A stretch of DNA of 64,000 nucleotides from Sulfitobacter sp. D7 (GCF_003611275.1 NZ_CP020694.1:992001-1056000); one strand, 5' to 3'. Shown: positions 1 through 9,279, counted from the first letter of the stretch. The notes: a model not told the origin generated them from the letters alone. Program-made: numbers and translations.

Positions 1-308
1 AACGCCATCTGATAGCCCGCGAATTGCAGCGCCGAGAGCAGCGTGCGCGCCACCAGCCCGATCCACAGCCCCACGGTGATCTCGGACCCGAAGATCAACA
101 GCAACGCGCCGGGGCGATCCTCGGCCACCGGGCCAAGGCCGGTGACCGGATAAAGCGCGGCACTCAGGATCAGACCAAAGAACAGCCGGTGCCGCGTGGG
201 CACCGAGGTTTCAGCAAAGCCCGGCATGAACAAAAGCGCGCTGCCGATGCGGGCGAAGACGACGAAATATCCCATCAGCGCGTCGGTCAAAAGGGCGGAC
301 AGGTCCAT
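1..308 (-). CDS. fliR: Flagellar export protein FliR, N-terminal part (cut by window edge)
   Basis: FliR is an inner-membrane component of the flagellar type III export gate, acting with FliP, FliQ, FlhA and FlhB. About 102 codons are visible. The protein opens MDLSALLTDALMGYF, followed by the FliR-typical ARIGSALLFMPGF stretch and further hydrophobic segments. The ATG at 308 lies two bases beyond the flhA stop (TAG at 311-313), which fits translational coupling in a leftward operon. The rest lies outside the window. Because flhA upstream carries an insertion, transcription and coupling into fliR may be disturbed. Identification rests on motif and position next to flhA. Confidence 0.85.
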   Translation of the reverse strand, partial: MDLSALLTDALMGYFVVFARIGSALLFMPGFAETSVPTRHRLFFGLILSAALYPVTGLGPVAEDRPGALLLIFGSEITVGLWIGLVARTLLSALQFAGYQMA

Positions 309-310
309 CC

Positions 311-1318
311 CTAGCCCCCGATGGTGGCGACGGTCCGCAGGGATACCTTGCGATGAATTTCGGCGTTGGAAATCACCGGCGTCATCGGGCTGACCCGCTC
401 CAACATGGAGCGCACATAGGACCGCGCCTCGGGGTTGACCATCAGCGCGGGCCAGCTGTCCTCGGAGGCGAAGCGCTGGATCTGCTGGCGGGCTTGCAGC
501 ACGAATTCCTGTACCCGTTTGGGGGACATGACGAATGTGCGATCCTCGCCGACGATCTTGACCGCCTCGATGAACTCGGCCTCCCACGAGGGCGACAGGG
601 TGATGACAGGCACGAAGCCCTGACCATCGGACAGGCCTTGGCAAATCTGGCTCGACAGGCGGCGGCGCACGTTCTCAAGCACCAGCGCGGGTTTGGAGGT
701 CTGGCGCGTGGCTTCGGCCATCGCCTCCACGATCAGCGGCAGGTTGCGGATCGAGACACGCTCGAGCAGCAGTTCCTGCAACACCTGCTGCACCAGAATG
801 GCGGGGGAGGGGACGGGCAGGTCGTTGACCAGCTTTTGATAATTCCGGTCCAGCCCCTCAATCGCCTCTTTCGCCGAACCGTAGGTGAGCAGTTCAGACA
901 TGTTTTCCTTGACCACTTCGGTCAGATGCGTGGTGATCACGCTTTCGGGGTCCACCACCGTATAGCCCTGCGCCTCGGCCTGATCGGCAACCTTGCTGTC
1001 GACCCAAAGCGCGTCCAGCCCAAAGGTGGGTTCGCGCGTGACCTCACCCGGCAGTTGCAGCGGCGCGCCCTCGGGGTTGATCACCATCATCTGATTGGCG
1101 CGAATGTCGCCCTTGGCCACATCAACGCCGTGGATTTGGATGGAATAGCTGTTGATCGGCAGGCTCACGTCATCCTTGATCCGGACCGAGGGCATGGGAA
1201 AGCCGAACTCTTCGGCGAAATGCTTGCGCAGGGATTTGATCTTGCTCGGCAGCACCGCGTCGGGGCGGTTGGCCAGCGCCACCAGCCCTTCGCCCAGAAC
1301 CAGCCGCAACTCGTCGAG
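311..1318 (-). pseudogene. flhA: flhA, 3' fragment (cytoplasmic domain) separated by an insertion sequence
   Basis: This is the C-terminal part of FlhA, the export-gate protein whose cytoplasmic domain docks substrate-chaperone complexes. The reading frame resumes right after the insertion sequence as LRLVLGEGLVALANRPD and runs about 332 codons to a TAG stop, ending TVATIGG. Removing the element and one copy of the 9-bp duplication joins it in frame to the 5' fragment (..NPMHLDE + LRLVLGEG..), giving about 694 residues, the normal FlhA length. No good ATG or ribosome site starts this fragment; the first codon after the junction is TTG. A working protein is therefore unlikely. Confidence 0.95.
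1310..1318. repeat. Target-site duplication, left copy (9 bp)
   Basis: CTCGTCGAG directly abuts the left end of the insertion sequence and is repeated exactly at 2719-2727 on the other side. It encodes Leu-Asp-Glu of FlhA on the minus strand. IS256-family elements usually duplicate 8-9 bp, and an unmutated duplication points to a recent insertion. Confidence 0.95.
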
Positions 1319-1346
1319 GAGCTATGCGGGAATTTGGGTGATGGCG
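1319..1346 (+). repeat. Left terminal inverted repeat of the IS256-type element
   Basis: The 28 bases beginning GAGCTATGCGGG match the reverse complement of 2691-2718 at 22 positions. Within the outer 23 bases only two differ. Such imperfect 24-30 bp ends are the transposase binding and cleavage sites of IS256-type elements. Confidence 0.9.
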
Positions 1347-1414
1347 TGATTTGAAGTGCGGCGTATCGTGGCGGGTGTCAAAGCCGGCCAGAACCTCACA
1401 AGGAGCGATACGCC

Positions 1415-2686
1415 ATGAAGGAAGATACAACGATCCTGCCATTTCGCCAATCGGAAACGATCGTCGATCCGCTGACAGAGCTTGCTCGGCAAGGTGCTCG
1501 TCGGATGCTGGCGGAAGCGCTGAAGGCCGAGGCTGATGCCTTTGTCGCCAGTTTTGCCGATGAGCAGTTGGAAGACGGGCGTCAGCGGATTGTGCGGCAT
1601 GGATTTGGCCCTGAACGGAAGATTCAGACGGGGATCGGTGCTCTGGATGTCCAGCGGCCCAAGGTGCGCGACCGGATGGCGTCCTCTGATGGGGCAGAAA
1701 AGATCCGCTTTACCTCGAACATTCTGCCGAAATGGGCGCGCCGCTCGATCAGCTTGGACGCGCTGCTGCCTGTTCTTTATCTGAAGGGCATATCGACGGG
1801 CGATTTCCAGGACGCGCTGTCGGCCATCATGGGGCCGGATGCGCCCAACCTCTCGCCAAGCGTCATCTCGCGTCTGACTGCCGGATGGCAGGTTCAATAT
1901 GATGCCTGGGCACGGCGGGATCTGTCTGCCCGCCACTACGTCTACATTTGGGCGGACGGCGTTTATCTTCAGGCGCGGATGGAGGAAAATGCCGAATGCA
2001 TGCTGGTGATCATCGGCGCGACACCGGAGGGCAAGAAAGAGCTGATCGGCTTTCAGGTCGGCCTGCGGGAGAGCGCGCAGAGCTGGCATGAGTTGCTGAC
2101 CGACATCAAAGGCCGCGGGCTGTCCGTCGCACCGGAAATTGCGGTTGGGGATGGAGCCATGGGGTTCTGGAACGCACTGGACAAAACGTTTCCAGGCACA
2201 AAGCACCAACGGTGTTGGGTGCATAAGGTAAAGAACGTCCAGAACTGTTTTCCCAAGCAGATGGCCCCGGCGGTCAAGTCAGATCTGGACGACATCCAGC
2301 ACGCCGGAACGCGCGCAGAAGCCGATGCTGCGTTGGCAGTTTTCTCCGAAAAGTATGGCGTCAAATACCCAAAAGGTGTTGCCTGCCTGACAAAGGACGA
2401 AGAGGCGATGCTTGCATTCTTCGACTTCCCAGCCGAGCATTGGGGCCATCTGCGCACCTCGAACCCGATTGAAAGCGTGTTCGCCACTGTTCGGCACCGA
2501 ACGGTGAGGACCAAAGGGGCGCTGTCACAAAAGACCGCAAAACTGATGGTTTTCACCCTCATTCAGGCAGCATCGAAAAAATGGCTGCGCCTCAAGGGCA
2601 GAAATCAGTTGCCAAAGGTTATCGAAGGAATCAAATTCAACGACGGTGTCGAAGTGACCAACGACACCGAAAACCGCGCCGCCTGA
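1415..2686 (+). CDS. IS256-family (transposase mutator type) transposase
   Basis: A 423-residue DDE transposase that moves the surrounding element by cut-and-copy chemistry typical of IS256. The catalytic acidic triad is visible: Asp181 in IWADGVY, Asp246 in AVGDGAMG and Glu353 in [12 protein letters not shown]. Other family hallmarks are the [11 protein letters not shown] segment after the second Asp and the length near 400. The ATG at 1415 has AAGGAG ten bases upstream (1400-1405). The frame is intact, with no stop or frameshift, so the element could still be active. It is transcribed opposite to the flagellar operon, so its transcript is antisense to flhA. Confidence 0.96.
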   Translation: MKEDTTILPFRQSETIVDPLTELARQGARRMLAEALKAEADAFVASFADEQLEDGRQRIVRHGFGPERKIQTGIGALDVQRPKVRDRMASSDGAEKIRFTSNILPKWARRSISLDALLPVLYLKGISTGDFQDALSAIMGPDAPNLSPSVISRLTAGWQVQYDAWARRDLSARHYVYIWADGVYLQARMEENAECMLVIIGATPEGKKELIGFQVGLRESAQSWHELLTDIKGRGLSVAPEIAVGDGAMGFWNALDKTFPGTKHQRCWVHKVKNVQNCFPKQMAPAVKSDLDDIQHAGTRAEADAALAVFSEKYGVKYPKGVACLTKDEEAMLAFFDFPAEHWGHLRTSNPIESVFATVRHRTVRTKGALSQKTAKLMVFTLIQAASKKWLRLKGRNQLPKVIEGIKFNDGVEVTNDTENRAA

Positions 2687-2690
2687 TGAT

Positions 2691-2718
2691 GCGCGTCACC
2701 CAAATTCAAGCATAGCTC
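2691..2718 (-). repeat. Right terminal inverted repeat of the IS256-type element
   Basis: Reads GAGCTATGCTTGAATTTGGG inward on the minus strand, matching the left end at 1319-1346 with two differences in the first 23 bases. It starts five bases after the transposase stop codon. Confidence 0.9.
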
Positions 2719-2727
2719 CTCGTCGAG
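2719..2727. repeat. Target-site duplication, right copy (9 bp)
   Basis: CTCGTCGAG, identical to 1310-1318. The two copies are the fingerprint of the transposition event that interrupted flhA. Confidence 0.95.
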
Positions 2728-3804
2728 GTGCATCGGGTTGCTGTCGACCTCTGGCATGTCCTGCTGTTTCTGCGCTTCTGCATCGGCCTTTGCCTTGGCT
2801 TCTGCCGCCTCTGCCGCGCCGCGCTGGATCACCACGCCCAAGCCCACCATGGCAGCGGCCAGAAGGGCGAAGACCAGCAGCGGAAAGCCGGGCAAAAGGC
2901 CGATGCCGAACAGCAGCAAGGCCGCCATGTAAAGCGCCTTGGGGAAGTTCGAAAGCTGGTCAAAGACAGCTTCGTTCGCCGCGCCCCGGGTGCCGCCCTT
3001 GGTCACGATCAGACCGGCGGCGAGCGAGACGACCAATGCCGGGATTTGGCTCACCAGCCCGTCCCCGATGGTCAGCGAGGTAAAGACGTTAAAGGCATCG
3101 CCTACACCCATGCCGCGCTGCACGACACCGATCAGAATGCCGCCAATGACGTTGATCAGCGTGATAATCAGCCCTGCCACCGCATCGCCGCGCACGAATT
3201 TTGACGCACCGTCCATCGCCCCGAAGAACGCGCTTTCGTCTTCCAGTTCCTTACGGCGGCGACGGGCCTCATCTTCGTCGATCAGCCCCGCCCCCATATC
3301 GGCGTCGATCGCCATCTGCTTGCCCGGCATCGCATCCAGCGAGAACCGCGCGGCAACCTCGGCGATACGGGTCGAACCCTTTGTAATCACGACGAAGTTA
3401 ATGATCACGAGAATGGCAAAGATCACCACACCGATGACGAAATTACCCGCCACGATGAACTTGGAGAACCCTTGGATCACATCGCCCGCCGCATGCAGAC
3501 CTGCATGGCCTTCGCTGAGGATCAGCCGGGTTGAGGCCACGTTGAGCGACAGGCGCAACATGGTCGTGACCAGCAGCAGCGTCGGGAAAGAGTTGAACTG
3601 CAACGGTGAAGGGATCCAGAGCGCCACCATGAAGATCAACACGCTGAGCGACAGTGACAGCGCCAGCCCGAAATCGAGCAAGATCGGCGGCAGCGGCAAG
3701 AACAGAACCGCCAGCACTAGCGCCATGCCAACGGCAAAGCTGACGTCTTTGTTGGCGCTGAACATGCTCAGTTGCGGCAGGATGGTGTTGGGTTTCGTAC
3801 TCAT
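2719..3804 (-). pseudogene. flhA: flhA, 5' fragment (membrane domain) truncated by an insertion sequence
   Basis: The N-terminal part of FlhA, about 362 codons. It covers the family's hydrophobic membrane region ([32 protein letters not shown] segments) and the conserved cytoplasmic loop with [27 protein letters not shown], the FHIPEP-family signature region. The frame runs on into the insertion sequence for about 37 foreign residues and stops at 2605. The native protein would continue at 1309. The ATG at 3804 overlaps the stop of the transglycosylase gene (ATGA). Without its cytoplasmic domain FlhA cannot drive flagellar export, so the gene is judged broken. Confidence 0.95.
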
Positions 3805-4631
3805 CCCGCATCCTCCGCGCGGACGGTGGTGAACTGCGGCAGAACCGGCTGCATCTCATGTGCCGAATAGAGCGAACGGCGCGCATTCGCCGCCCCGCCG
3901 ATCTGCGCGCCCCATGTGGCCTTGGCCGCTAACCTGTCATAACTGCCCGAGGTGCTGCGGGGCGTCTTGCGCGGACGCGCGGGAACGGGGCTGGCACTGG
4001 CCAGCGCCTGAAACTCCGGCAGCCGCGCATTGGCGGCGGAAATGTTCTTTTGCAGACGGTCAAGGTAGGTGTCGCGGTACTCAGGCTCGAAAGAATGGTA
4101 CGACCCCGCGGCCTGCATCCAACTGCCCGTACGCCGGTGCAACCGCTTGAGGAACCGCGCCGCGTAATCGACATTCACCCGCGGATCGAACCCTTGGGCG
4201 AGGTTGTCGAAAGCATCCGGGTGCCAGCGCATGTTGATCTGCATACAGCCCACGTCAATGGAGCGGATGCCACTCGCCTGCCGCTCTGCGATCCAATCAA
4301 GCGCGGCGTTGCGGCTGTCGAACAGCCGCCCTTCGCCCGCCGCGTTGACCGCATAGGGCCAGACCGTGAAATGCCCGTTGCGCCGGGTGCCCGCCTCTTG
4401 CAGTCCAATGGCCAGCAGCAGGTTATCTGGAATGCCATGCCGCGTTTGTGCCGCCAGAATTTCGCGGATGCAGACGCCTTCCGGCCCGCCCTTGGCCGCC
4501 AGCGTCTGTGCGGTCGCGGTCACTTTGTCCTTGCGCGTCGGCTCATAGAACGACCCCCAGCCTTGGGCGAGGGCAGGGGTGGCGAGCGCGGCCGCCAAAA
4601 GCGCCGCTGCGATATGCCGCCAGCCCCTCAC
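3801..4631 (-). CDS. Flagellar-cluster lytic transglycosylase (SLT domain, SltF-like)
   Basis: A 276-residue exported muramidase-type protein. It has a Sec signal peptide (residues 1-22, ending TPALA) and an SLT domain from about 50 to 195, with the presumed catalytic Glu79 (IGLQEAG), the [10 protein letters not shown] motif and the AGSYHS motif. The tail after about 215 is basic and proline-rich. It sits between fliQ and flhA with stop/start overlaps on both sides. In Rhodobacter sphaeroides a flagellum-specific transglycosylase, SltF, opens the cell wall for the rod; the same role is inferred here from domain and context. Family assignment is secure, the SltF name is inference. Confidence 0.85.
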   Translation of the reverse strand: MRGWRHIAAALLAAALATPALAQGWGSFYEPTRKDKVTATAQTLAAKGGPEGVCIREILAAQTRHGIPDNLLLAIGLQEAGTRRNGHFTVWPYAVNAAGEGRLFDSRNAALDWIAERQASGIRSIDVGCMQINMRWHPDAFDNLAQGFDPRVNVDYAARFLKRLHRRTGSWMQAAGSYHSFEPEYRDTYLDRLQKNISAANARLPEFQALASASPVPARPRKTPRSTSGSYDRLAAKATWGAQIGGAANARRSLYSAHEMQPVLPQFTTVRAEDAG

Positions 4632-4897
4632 AGCCCACCGTTCTGCACAAGGTCAAAGATGGTGTCCGACAGGTTCTTCAGCGTGGCATACATGAACGGC
4701 GTTGCGGCCAGCAGGGTGACAAAGATCATCACGATCTTGGGCACGAAGGTCAGCGTCATTTCCTGAATTTGCGTGAGCGCTTGGAAAAACGCGATCACCA
4801 GACCGATCGCCAGCGCCACCCCCAACACCGGACCCGAGGCCAAAAGCACGGCCCAGACGGTAGCAGAGATGATGTCATAGGTCTGGGTTTCGGTCAT
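4628..4897 (-). CDS. fliQ: Flagellar biosynthesis protein FliQ
   Basis: An 89-residue, two-helix membrane protein of the flagellar export gate. It has the standard FliQ length and pattern: a first helix around ATVWAVLLASGPVLGVALAIGLVIAFFQALTQIQEMTL-type sequence, the conserved LTFVPKI loop and a second helix. The start codon at 4897 is three bases from the fliE stop, and its end overlaps the start of the transglycosylase gene by four bases. FliQ contributes to the FliPQR helical complex through which rod, hook and filament subunits leave the cell. Confidence 0.93.
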   Translation of the reverse strand: MTETQTYDIISATVWAVLLASGPVLGVALAIGLVIAFFQALTQIQEMTLTFVPKIVMIFVTLLAATPFMYATLKNLSDTIFDLVQNGGL

Positions 4898-4900
4898 GGC

Positions 4901-5233
4901 CTAGATCGGCATCCGCAAGATTTCCTGATAGGCTTCGACAAAGCGGTCGCGCACCGACACGGCGACTTTGACTGTGCTTTCCATCGCCAGCATCGCTTCG
5001 ACCACCTGCTGGGTATCCGCCTCACCGCGCAGCCCGGCTTGGGCCACGGCCTCGCCCTCGCGCACTGTTTCCAGCGCGTTTTCCGAGGCTTGCTGCACCA
5101 TATTGGTGAAGCTATTGGCGCTGGCGCCTGCCTCTTCGGCGATAGCTTCGCCTTTTTGCGCCGTTAGCGATTGCGAGGTGCGATAGGCACCGCGAACCGC
5201 GGCGGTCGAGATCAGGGAGGCGGGATCGCTCAT
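4901..5233 (-). CDS. fliE: Flagellar hook-basal body protein FliE
   Basis: A 110-residue protein linking the MS ring to the rod. The C-terminal half carries the FliE signature: VEAMLAMESTVKVAVSVRDRFVEAYQEILRMPI, close to the family consensus ending in EIMRMQI. It lies between flgC and fliQ in the leftward rod/export operon, 11 bp after flgC. No signal peptide is visible, as expected for a protein exported by the flagellar apparatus itself. Confidence 0.92.
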   Translation of the reverse strand: MSDPASLISTAAVRGAYRTSQSLTAQKGEAIAEEAGASANSFTNMVQQASENALETVREGEAVAQAGLRGEADTQQVVEAMLAMESTVKVAVSVRDRFVEAYQEILRMPI

Positions 5234-5244
5234 CTCAGGTTACC

Positions 5245-5655
5245 TCACTTCAACAGGTCGAGCATCTGGCCGCGCATCCGGCGACCGGACTCGAACATGT
5301 TCATGTTGGCCTCGTAGTTGCGCGATGCCTCGCGCATGTTGGCCATCTCAATGATCGGATCGACATTGGGCCGATTGACATAGCCGGTGTCATCCGCTGC
5401 TGGATGCGACGGGTCATAATCGCGGCGAAACGGCGACTGGTCGCGCCCAATGCGGTCAACCTCAACCAATGACCCGCCGCCATTGCGGTCAATCAACTCG
5501 GAAAAGCTGATGGTCTTGCGGCGGAACGGGTCGGCGCCGGGCGTGGTGCCCGTGGAATCGGCGTTGGCCACGTTTTCCGAGATCACCCGCAAACGCGCGG
5601 TCTGCGCGGTCATCCCGCTGGCGGCGATTTTGGCGATAGACTGAAGCGGATCCAT
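5245..5655 (-). CDS. flgC: Flagellar basal-body rod protein FlgC
   Basis: A 136-residue proximal rod protein. The N-terminal rod-family motif is present (SGMTAQTARLRVISENVANADST, residues 13-35), as is the C-terminal rod/hook motif ending (MREASRNYEANMNMFESGRRM). Length and motifs match FlgC. It follows flgB by nine bases and precedes fliE in the same direction, the usual flgB-flgC-fliE order. Confidence 0.94.
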   Translation of the reverse strand: MDPLQSIAKIAASGMTAQTARLRVISENVANADSTGTTPGADPFRRKTISFSELIDRNGGGSLVEVDRIGRDQSPFRRDYDPSHPAADDTGYVNRPNVDPIIEMANMREASRNYEANMNMFESGRRMRGQMLDLLK

Positions 5656-5664
5656 GCGTTTTCC

Positions 5665-6069
5665 TTACCTGTTTCCGGTGACGGCCATGGTGAGCATGTC
5701 ATAGCTCTTGCGATAAAGCTGTGCGGCCAACCGGTAATGATCGCCGATCTCGGCGGCCTTCACGGCCTGGTCTTCAAGGTTCACGGTATTGCCATCCAGC
5801 GTCGCGCCAGCAGCGCTGCGGTCCGTTACCTCACGCACGCCGGGCGTACCTTGGGCGACGCCGGTGAAGTGTTTGTCATGGGTGGTCACCAGCCCATTGT
5901 CGCGCGACAGCTCTCCGCTGAGCATTGAGGCGAAGGACGACACATCGCGCGCCTTGAAGTTCGGCGTCGCCGCATTGGCCACGTTTTCAGACACGACCTT
6001 TTGCCGGGCCGAAAGCCACTGCATCCGGTCCGAAGCGAGTCCAAGAATAGAAAGATTAGACAAGTTCAT
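5665..6069 (-). CDS. flgB: Flagellar basal-body rod protein FlgB
   Basis: A 134-residue proximal rod protein. The rod-family segment WLSARQKVVSENVANAATPNFKARD (about residues 18-42) and the C-terminal YRKSYDMLTMAVTGNR are visible. The ATG at 6069 is chosen because it gives the standard family length; the frame stays open far upstream into fliI on the other strand, which is only shadow. It is the first gene of the leftward operon and is divergent from fliI across a 70-bp AT-rich spacer that must hold both promoters. Confidence 0.93.
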   Translation of the reverse strand: MNLSNLSILGLASDRMQWLSARQKVVSENVANAATPNFKARDVSSFASMLSGELSRDNGLVTTHDKHFTGVAQGTPGVREVTDRSAAGATLDGNTVNLEDQAVKAAEIGDHYRLAAQLYRKSYDMLTMAVTGNR

Positions 6070-6139
6070 TTTTTTGCCTATAGCCTGTTTAATCCTTGTA
6101 TAGTAAATATTAGCTTGCTCTCCTAGAGGAAATTTATCC

Positions 6140-7480
6140 ATGCAGACACTCTTTTCCGAGCTGACCAGCTTTGCCCGCGAGGCGGGCGAGGCCGAGATCA
6201 CCGGCGAAGTGCGCGCGATCACCGGCATTACGCTGACCGCCGTGGGGCTGGAGCGGGTGCTGGGCATCGGCGAGCGCTGCATCGTGCATGGCTCTGACGG
6301 GCCGGTCCATGCAGAGGTCGTGGGGCTGGGCACCCATGGCACCGAGTTGCTCCCTTTTGGGTCGTGGCGCGGGGTCGCGGCGGGTGACCGGGTCGAGGTC
6401 GCCGTTGGCCGCGATGTGATCCGCCCGGATGAAAGGTGGAAGGGGCGGGTGATCAGTGCCTCTGCCGCACCGCTCGACGGGAAGGGGCATCTGCCCGAAG
6501 GCAACCAACCGCGCCCGCTGCGCGCCGCCCCGCCGGGTGCGTTCGACCGCAAACGCATCGGCCCGAAACTGGCGACCCATGTGCGCGCGCTCGATGTCTT
6601 TACCCCGCTTTGCCAAGGCCAGCGCTTGGGAATTTTTGCGGGCTCTGGTGTGGGTAAATCGACGCTGATGGCCATGCTGGCACGCTATACGGACTGTGAT
6701 GTGGTGGTCATGGCGCTGGTCGGCGAACGGGGCCGCGAGGTGCAAGATTTCATCTCGACCGACCTTGGCCCCGAGGGGATGGAGAAGGCGGTGCTGGTGG
6801 TCGCCACCGGAGATGAGCCGCCGCTCACCCGTCGCCAAGCCGCTTGGACCGCCATGGCCGTGGCCGAACATTTCCGCGATCAGGGTCAGCATGTGTTGCT
6901 GCTGATGGACAGCGTCACCCGTTTTGCCATGGCGCAGCGCGAAATCGGTCTCGCCTCGCGCGAGCCGCCCACCGCCAAGGGCTATCCGCCGACGGTTTTC
7001 TCGGAGCTTCCGCAGATGTTGGAGCGCGCCGGGCCGGGGCCGGTGGGCAAGGGCGACATCACGGCGATTTTCACTGTTCTGGTGGATGGCGACGATATGA
7101 ATGACCCCATCGCCGACGCCGTGCGCGGGATCACGGATGGGCATATCGTGCTGGACCGCAAGATTGCCGAAAAGGGGCGCTATCCGGCGATTGACCTGCT
7201 CGCATCGGTCTCGCGGACGTTGCCGGATTGCCACAGTGATGTGGAGTATACGTTGCTCACCGCCGCCCATAAGGCGCTCGCGGCCCATGCCGATATGGAA
7301 GAATTGATCCGCATCGGTGCCTACCGCAGCGGCAGCAATCCCGAACTGGACCGCGCGATTGCATTCGCTGGGCCGTGCGAGACGTTCCTTAGCCAGCGCA
7401 AGGCCGAGCACACCCCGCCGCAGTCCTCATTTGCTGAGGTGGCAGGGATGCTCGACCGGGCCGGGATCAGCCCCGGCTGA
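6140..7480 (+). CDS. fliI: Flagellum-specific ATPase FliI
   Basis: A 446-residue ATPase that hydrolyses ATP to unload export chaperones at the flagellar gate; homologous to the F1 beta subunit. Walker A is GSGVGKST (168-175), Walker B ends at Asp257 (LLLMDSVTRFA), and the family motif GERGREVQDFI begins at 195. GAGGAA lies about ten bases before the ATG. It is divergent from flgB. The gene is intact, so the export defect expected in this strain comes from flhA rather than the ATPase. Confidence 0.95.
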   Translation: MQTLFSELTSFAREAGEAEITGEVRAITGITLTAVGLERVLGIGERCIVHGSDGPVHAEVVGLGTHGTELLPFGSWRGVAAGDRVEVAVGRDVIRPDERWKGRVISASAAPLDGKGHLPEGNQPRPLRAAPPGAFDRKRIGPKLATHVRALDVFTPLCQGQRLGIFAGSGVGKSTLMAMLARYTDCDVVVMALVGERGREVQDFISTDLGPEGMEKAVLVVATGDEPPLTRRQAAWTAMAVAEHFRDQGQHVLLLMDSVTRFAMAQREIGLASREPPTAKGYPPTVFSELPQMLERAGPGPVGKGDITAIFTVLVDGDDMNDPIADAVRGITDGHIVLDRKIAEKGRYPAIDLLASVSRTLPDCHSDVEYTLLTAAHKALAAHADMEELIRIGAYRSGSNPELDRAIAFAGPCETFLSQRKAEHTPPQSSFAEVAGMLDRAGISPG

Positions 7481-7486
7481 TACCGC

Positions 7487-8635
7487 CTATTGCAGGCGGC
7501 GCAGCAGATCGACCGAAGGCTCGCCCGTCGCAGGCAGGCCCACGCTGGCTTGATAAGCGCTGATCGCCTTGCGGCTGTTTGGCCCGATCACCCCATCGGT
7601 GCCATCGGTATCAAACCCCCGCGCGGTCAGCCGCTGTTGCAGCGCCATACGGTCGTCCTTGGTCAGCCCGTTTGCATCGGGGGGGAAGCTGCCGCGCAGC
7701 GGTCCGCCCCCGGCGATGCGGTCCGCCAGATGGCCCACGCCAATCGCGTAGCTGTCGGAGTTGTTGTAGCGTTTCAGTGCCCGGAAGTTGCTGGTTACCA
7801 CAAACTGCGGCCCGCCTGCCTGTGGCTGGATCACGGACCCGGCGCTGGCGGGGATGCTGCCCACTTCGCCGCCCCATTTCACGCCGCGCGTCCAGCCGTT
7901 GCGCGACAGATACGCGGCGGTCGAGGCTAGTGCATCGCTGGGGTCTTCCGACCAGATGTCGCGTCGCCCGTCGCCGGTGAAATCCACCGCGAAAGCTTGA
8001 TAGGAGGTGGGAATAAACTGCGTATGCCCCATGGCCCCGGCCCAAGACCCGGTGAGGCGGTCCGCGCTGATGTCGCCGTTTTGCAGGATTTTTAACGCCG
8101 CGATCAGCTGCTTTTCAAAGAACGCCCCGCGCCGCCCGTCATAGGCCAATGTGGAAGTGGCCGAAACGACGGGCACATTCCCGCGCCGCTCACCGAAATA
8201 GCTCTCTAGCCCCCAAACTGCCGCGACGATCTCTGCCGCCACGCCGTAGCGGTTCTCAATCGCGCTCAGCGTGCTGCGGTGCCGTGCAAAAGCCGCGCGC
8301 CCCTTTGATACACGCTCGTCCGAGGCCGCGATGGCGAGGTAGTCTTCCAAGCTGCGGCTGAATTCCGTCTGGTTACGGTCCCGTTTCACGACGCCGGGCA
8401 GGTAGCCCGCGCCGCGAAACCCTTGAGCCAAGGTGTTGGCGGAAATCCCTTGTGCCGAGGCACGGCCCTTAAACGCCGCGACCCAAGCGTCATATCCTGC
8501 ATTGGGCACCGGGCGCAGATCGTCCGGCACCCCCGCCGCCGCTGCAGGGCCAAGCGCGCCGCCCCCAGTTGAGCAGGCCGAGGTCAGTCCCAGAGCGGCG
8601 AGGCCGAATGCGAATGTTCTGCGTGAATGTCTCAT
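7487..8635 (-). CDS. Lytic murein transglycosylase (MltB/SLT_2 family) with C-terminal peptidoglycan-binding domain
   Basis: A 382-residue cell-wall enzyme. The start at 8635 gives MRHSRRTFAFGLAALGLTSACSTGG, a leader with twin arginines and a lipobox (TSAC), so a lipoprotein is likely. The SLT_2 domain spans about 45-310 and includes AAVWGLESYFGERRG with the likely catalytic Glu and the MGHTQFIPTSY motif. The last 60 residues are a peptidoglycan-binding-1 domain (LQQRLTARGFDTDGTDGVIG). It cleaves glycan strands to 1,6-anhydromuropeptides. It converges on fliI, seven bases apart, but is a general housekeeping type rather than a clear flagellar gene. Confidence 0.9.
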   Translation of the reverse strand: MRHSRRTFAFGLAALGLTSACSTGGGALGPAAAAGVPDDLRPVPNAGYDAWVAAFKGRASAQGISANTLAQGFRGAGYLPGVVKRDRNQTEFSRSLEDYLAIAASDERVSKGRAAFARHRSTLSAIENRYGVAAEIVAAVWGLESYFGERRGNVPVVSATSTLAYDGRRGAFFEKQLIAALKILQNGDISADRLTGSWAGAMGHTQFIPTSYQAFAVDFTGDGRRDIWSEDPSDALASTAAYLSRNGWTRGVKWGGEVGSIPASAGSVIQPQAGGPQFVVTSNFRALKRYNNSDSYAIGVGHLADRIAGGGPLRGSFPPDANGLTKDDRMALQQRLTARGFDTDGTDGVIGPNSRKAISAYQASVGLPATGEPSVDLLRRLQ

Positions 8636-8753
8636 AAAACCTGCCTGTCGCTGCATTGTTGCGTTTTGCGCAGCATATCGCAGGCAGTTCGCCCGACAAG
8701 GCGGGATCGCCAAGATGGCAAGCCTTCGCCGAGGAAAACTTGGCCCCTTGGGC

Positions 8754-9218
8754 TTATTGTCCGGGCTGGAACAAGGGCACCGTCGACATCGACATCTTGG
8801 CCGATCCGTCCTGCACCTGCTGGCTGTGGCTGATGTAAATCAGCGTATTGTTCTCTTTGTCGAAAATACGCTTCACCCGCAGGGTTTTAAAGATGATCGA
8901 GCGGCGTTCGCTAAAGACATTCTCGCCTTCATCATCCATCTCGATATCGCCAACTTCAATCGGGCCGGTCTGGCGGCAAGAGATGGAAGAGTTCGACGGG
9001 TCTTCGAACCAATTGCCCTTTTGCAACCGGTCGATCAAACCGCGCTCGAAATAGGCCAGATGACAGGTCACGCCCTTGACCTTGGGGTCGGCCACGGCTT
9101 CGACGATGATGTCATTGCCCAACCAGTCCACATCGACATTCCCCACTTGTTCGGCAGGGGCGGCGGTGGCGAAAAGGCAGGCGGAAAGGGCGGCGGCGCG
9201 CGCAAATATCTTGTTCAT
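8754..9218 (-). CDS. CreA family periplasmic protein
   Basis: A 154-residue exported protein of unknown biochemical role. It has a signal peptide (residues 1-22, ending ATAAPA) followed by the CreA family pattern: VGNVDVDWLGNDIIVEAVADPKVKGVTCHL, then DPSNSSISCRQTGPI, and a C-terminal part ending SMSTVPL. The two conserved cysteines (in VTCHL and ISCRQ) may form a disulfide. ATG at 9218 is preferred over an in-frame TTG nine bases upstream. It stands alone between the transglycosylase and the SulP gene. Confidence 0.88.
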   Translation of the reverse strand: MNKIFARAAALSACLFATAAPAEQVGNVDVDWLGNDIIVEAVADPKVKGVTCHLAYFERGLIDRLQKGNWFEDPSNSSISCRQTGPIEVGDIEMDDEGENVFSERRSIIFKTLRVKRIFDKENNTLIYISHSQQVQDGSAKMSMSTVPLFQPGQ

Positions 9219-9279
9219 GGCAGGCAAACGCGCGACGGGCAGGGCGGTTCCCTAGGCTCCGCCAAATTTTCGACAGTCT

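Larger units (their letters stand above)
1319..2718 (+). mobile_element. IS256-family insertion sequence, 1400 bp, inserted in flhA
   Basis: A complete element bounded by imperfect inverted repeats: GAGCTATGC..GAATTTGGGTGA at the left and its near-complement at the right (21 of the first 23 bases match). It carries one transposase gene and no passenger gene. The flanks show a perfect 9-bp direct duplication. The ends, single DDE transposase and duplication size all fit the IS256 family. It lies antisense to flhA and splits it after about codon 362. Confidence 0.95.

Noticed and set aside
2605..2718. The 37 codons fused to the flhA 5' fragment as a designed fusion
   Set aside because: They are simply the antisense of the transposase 3' end and the inverted repeat, with no sign of selection.
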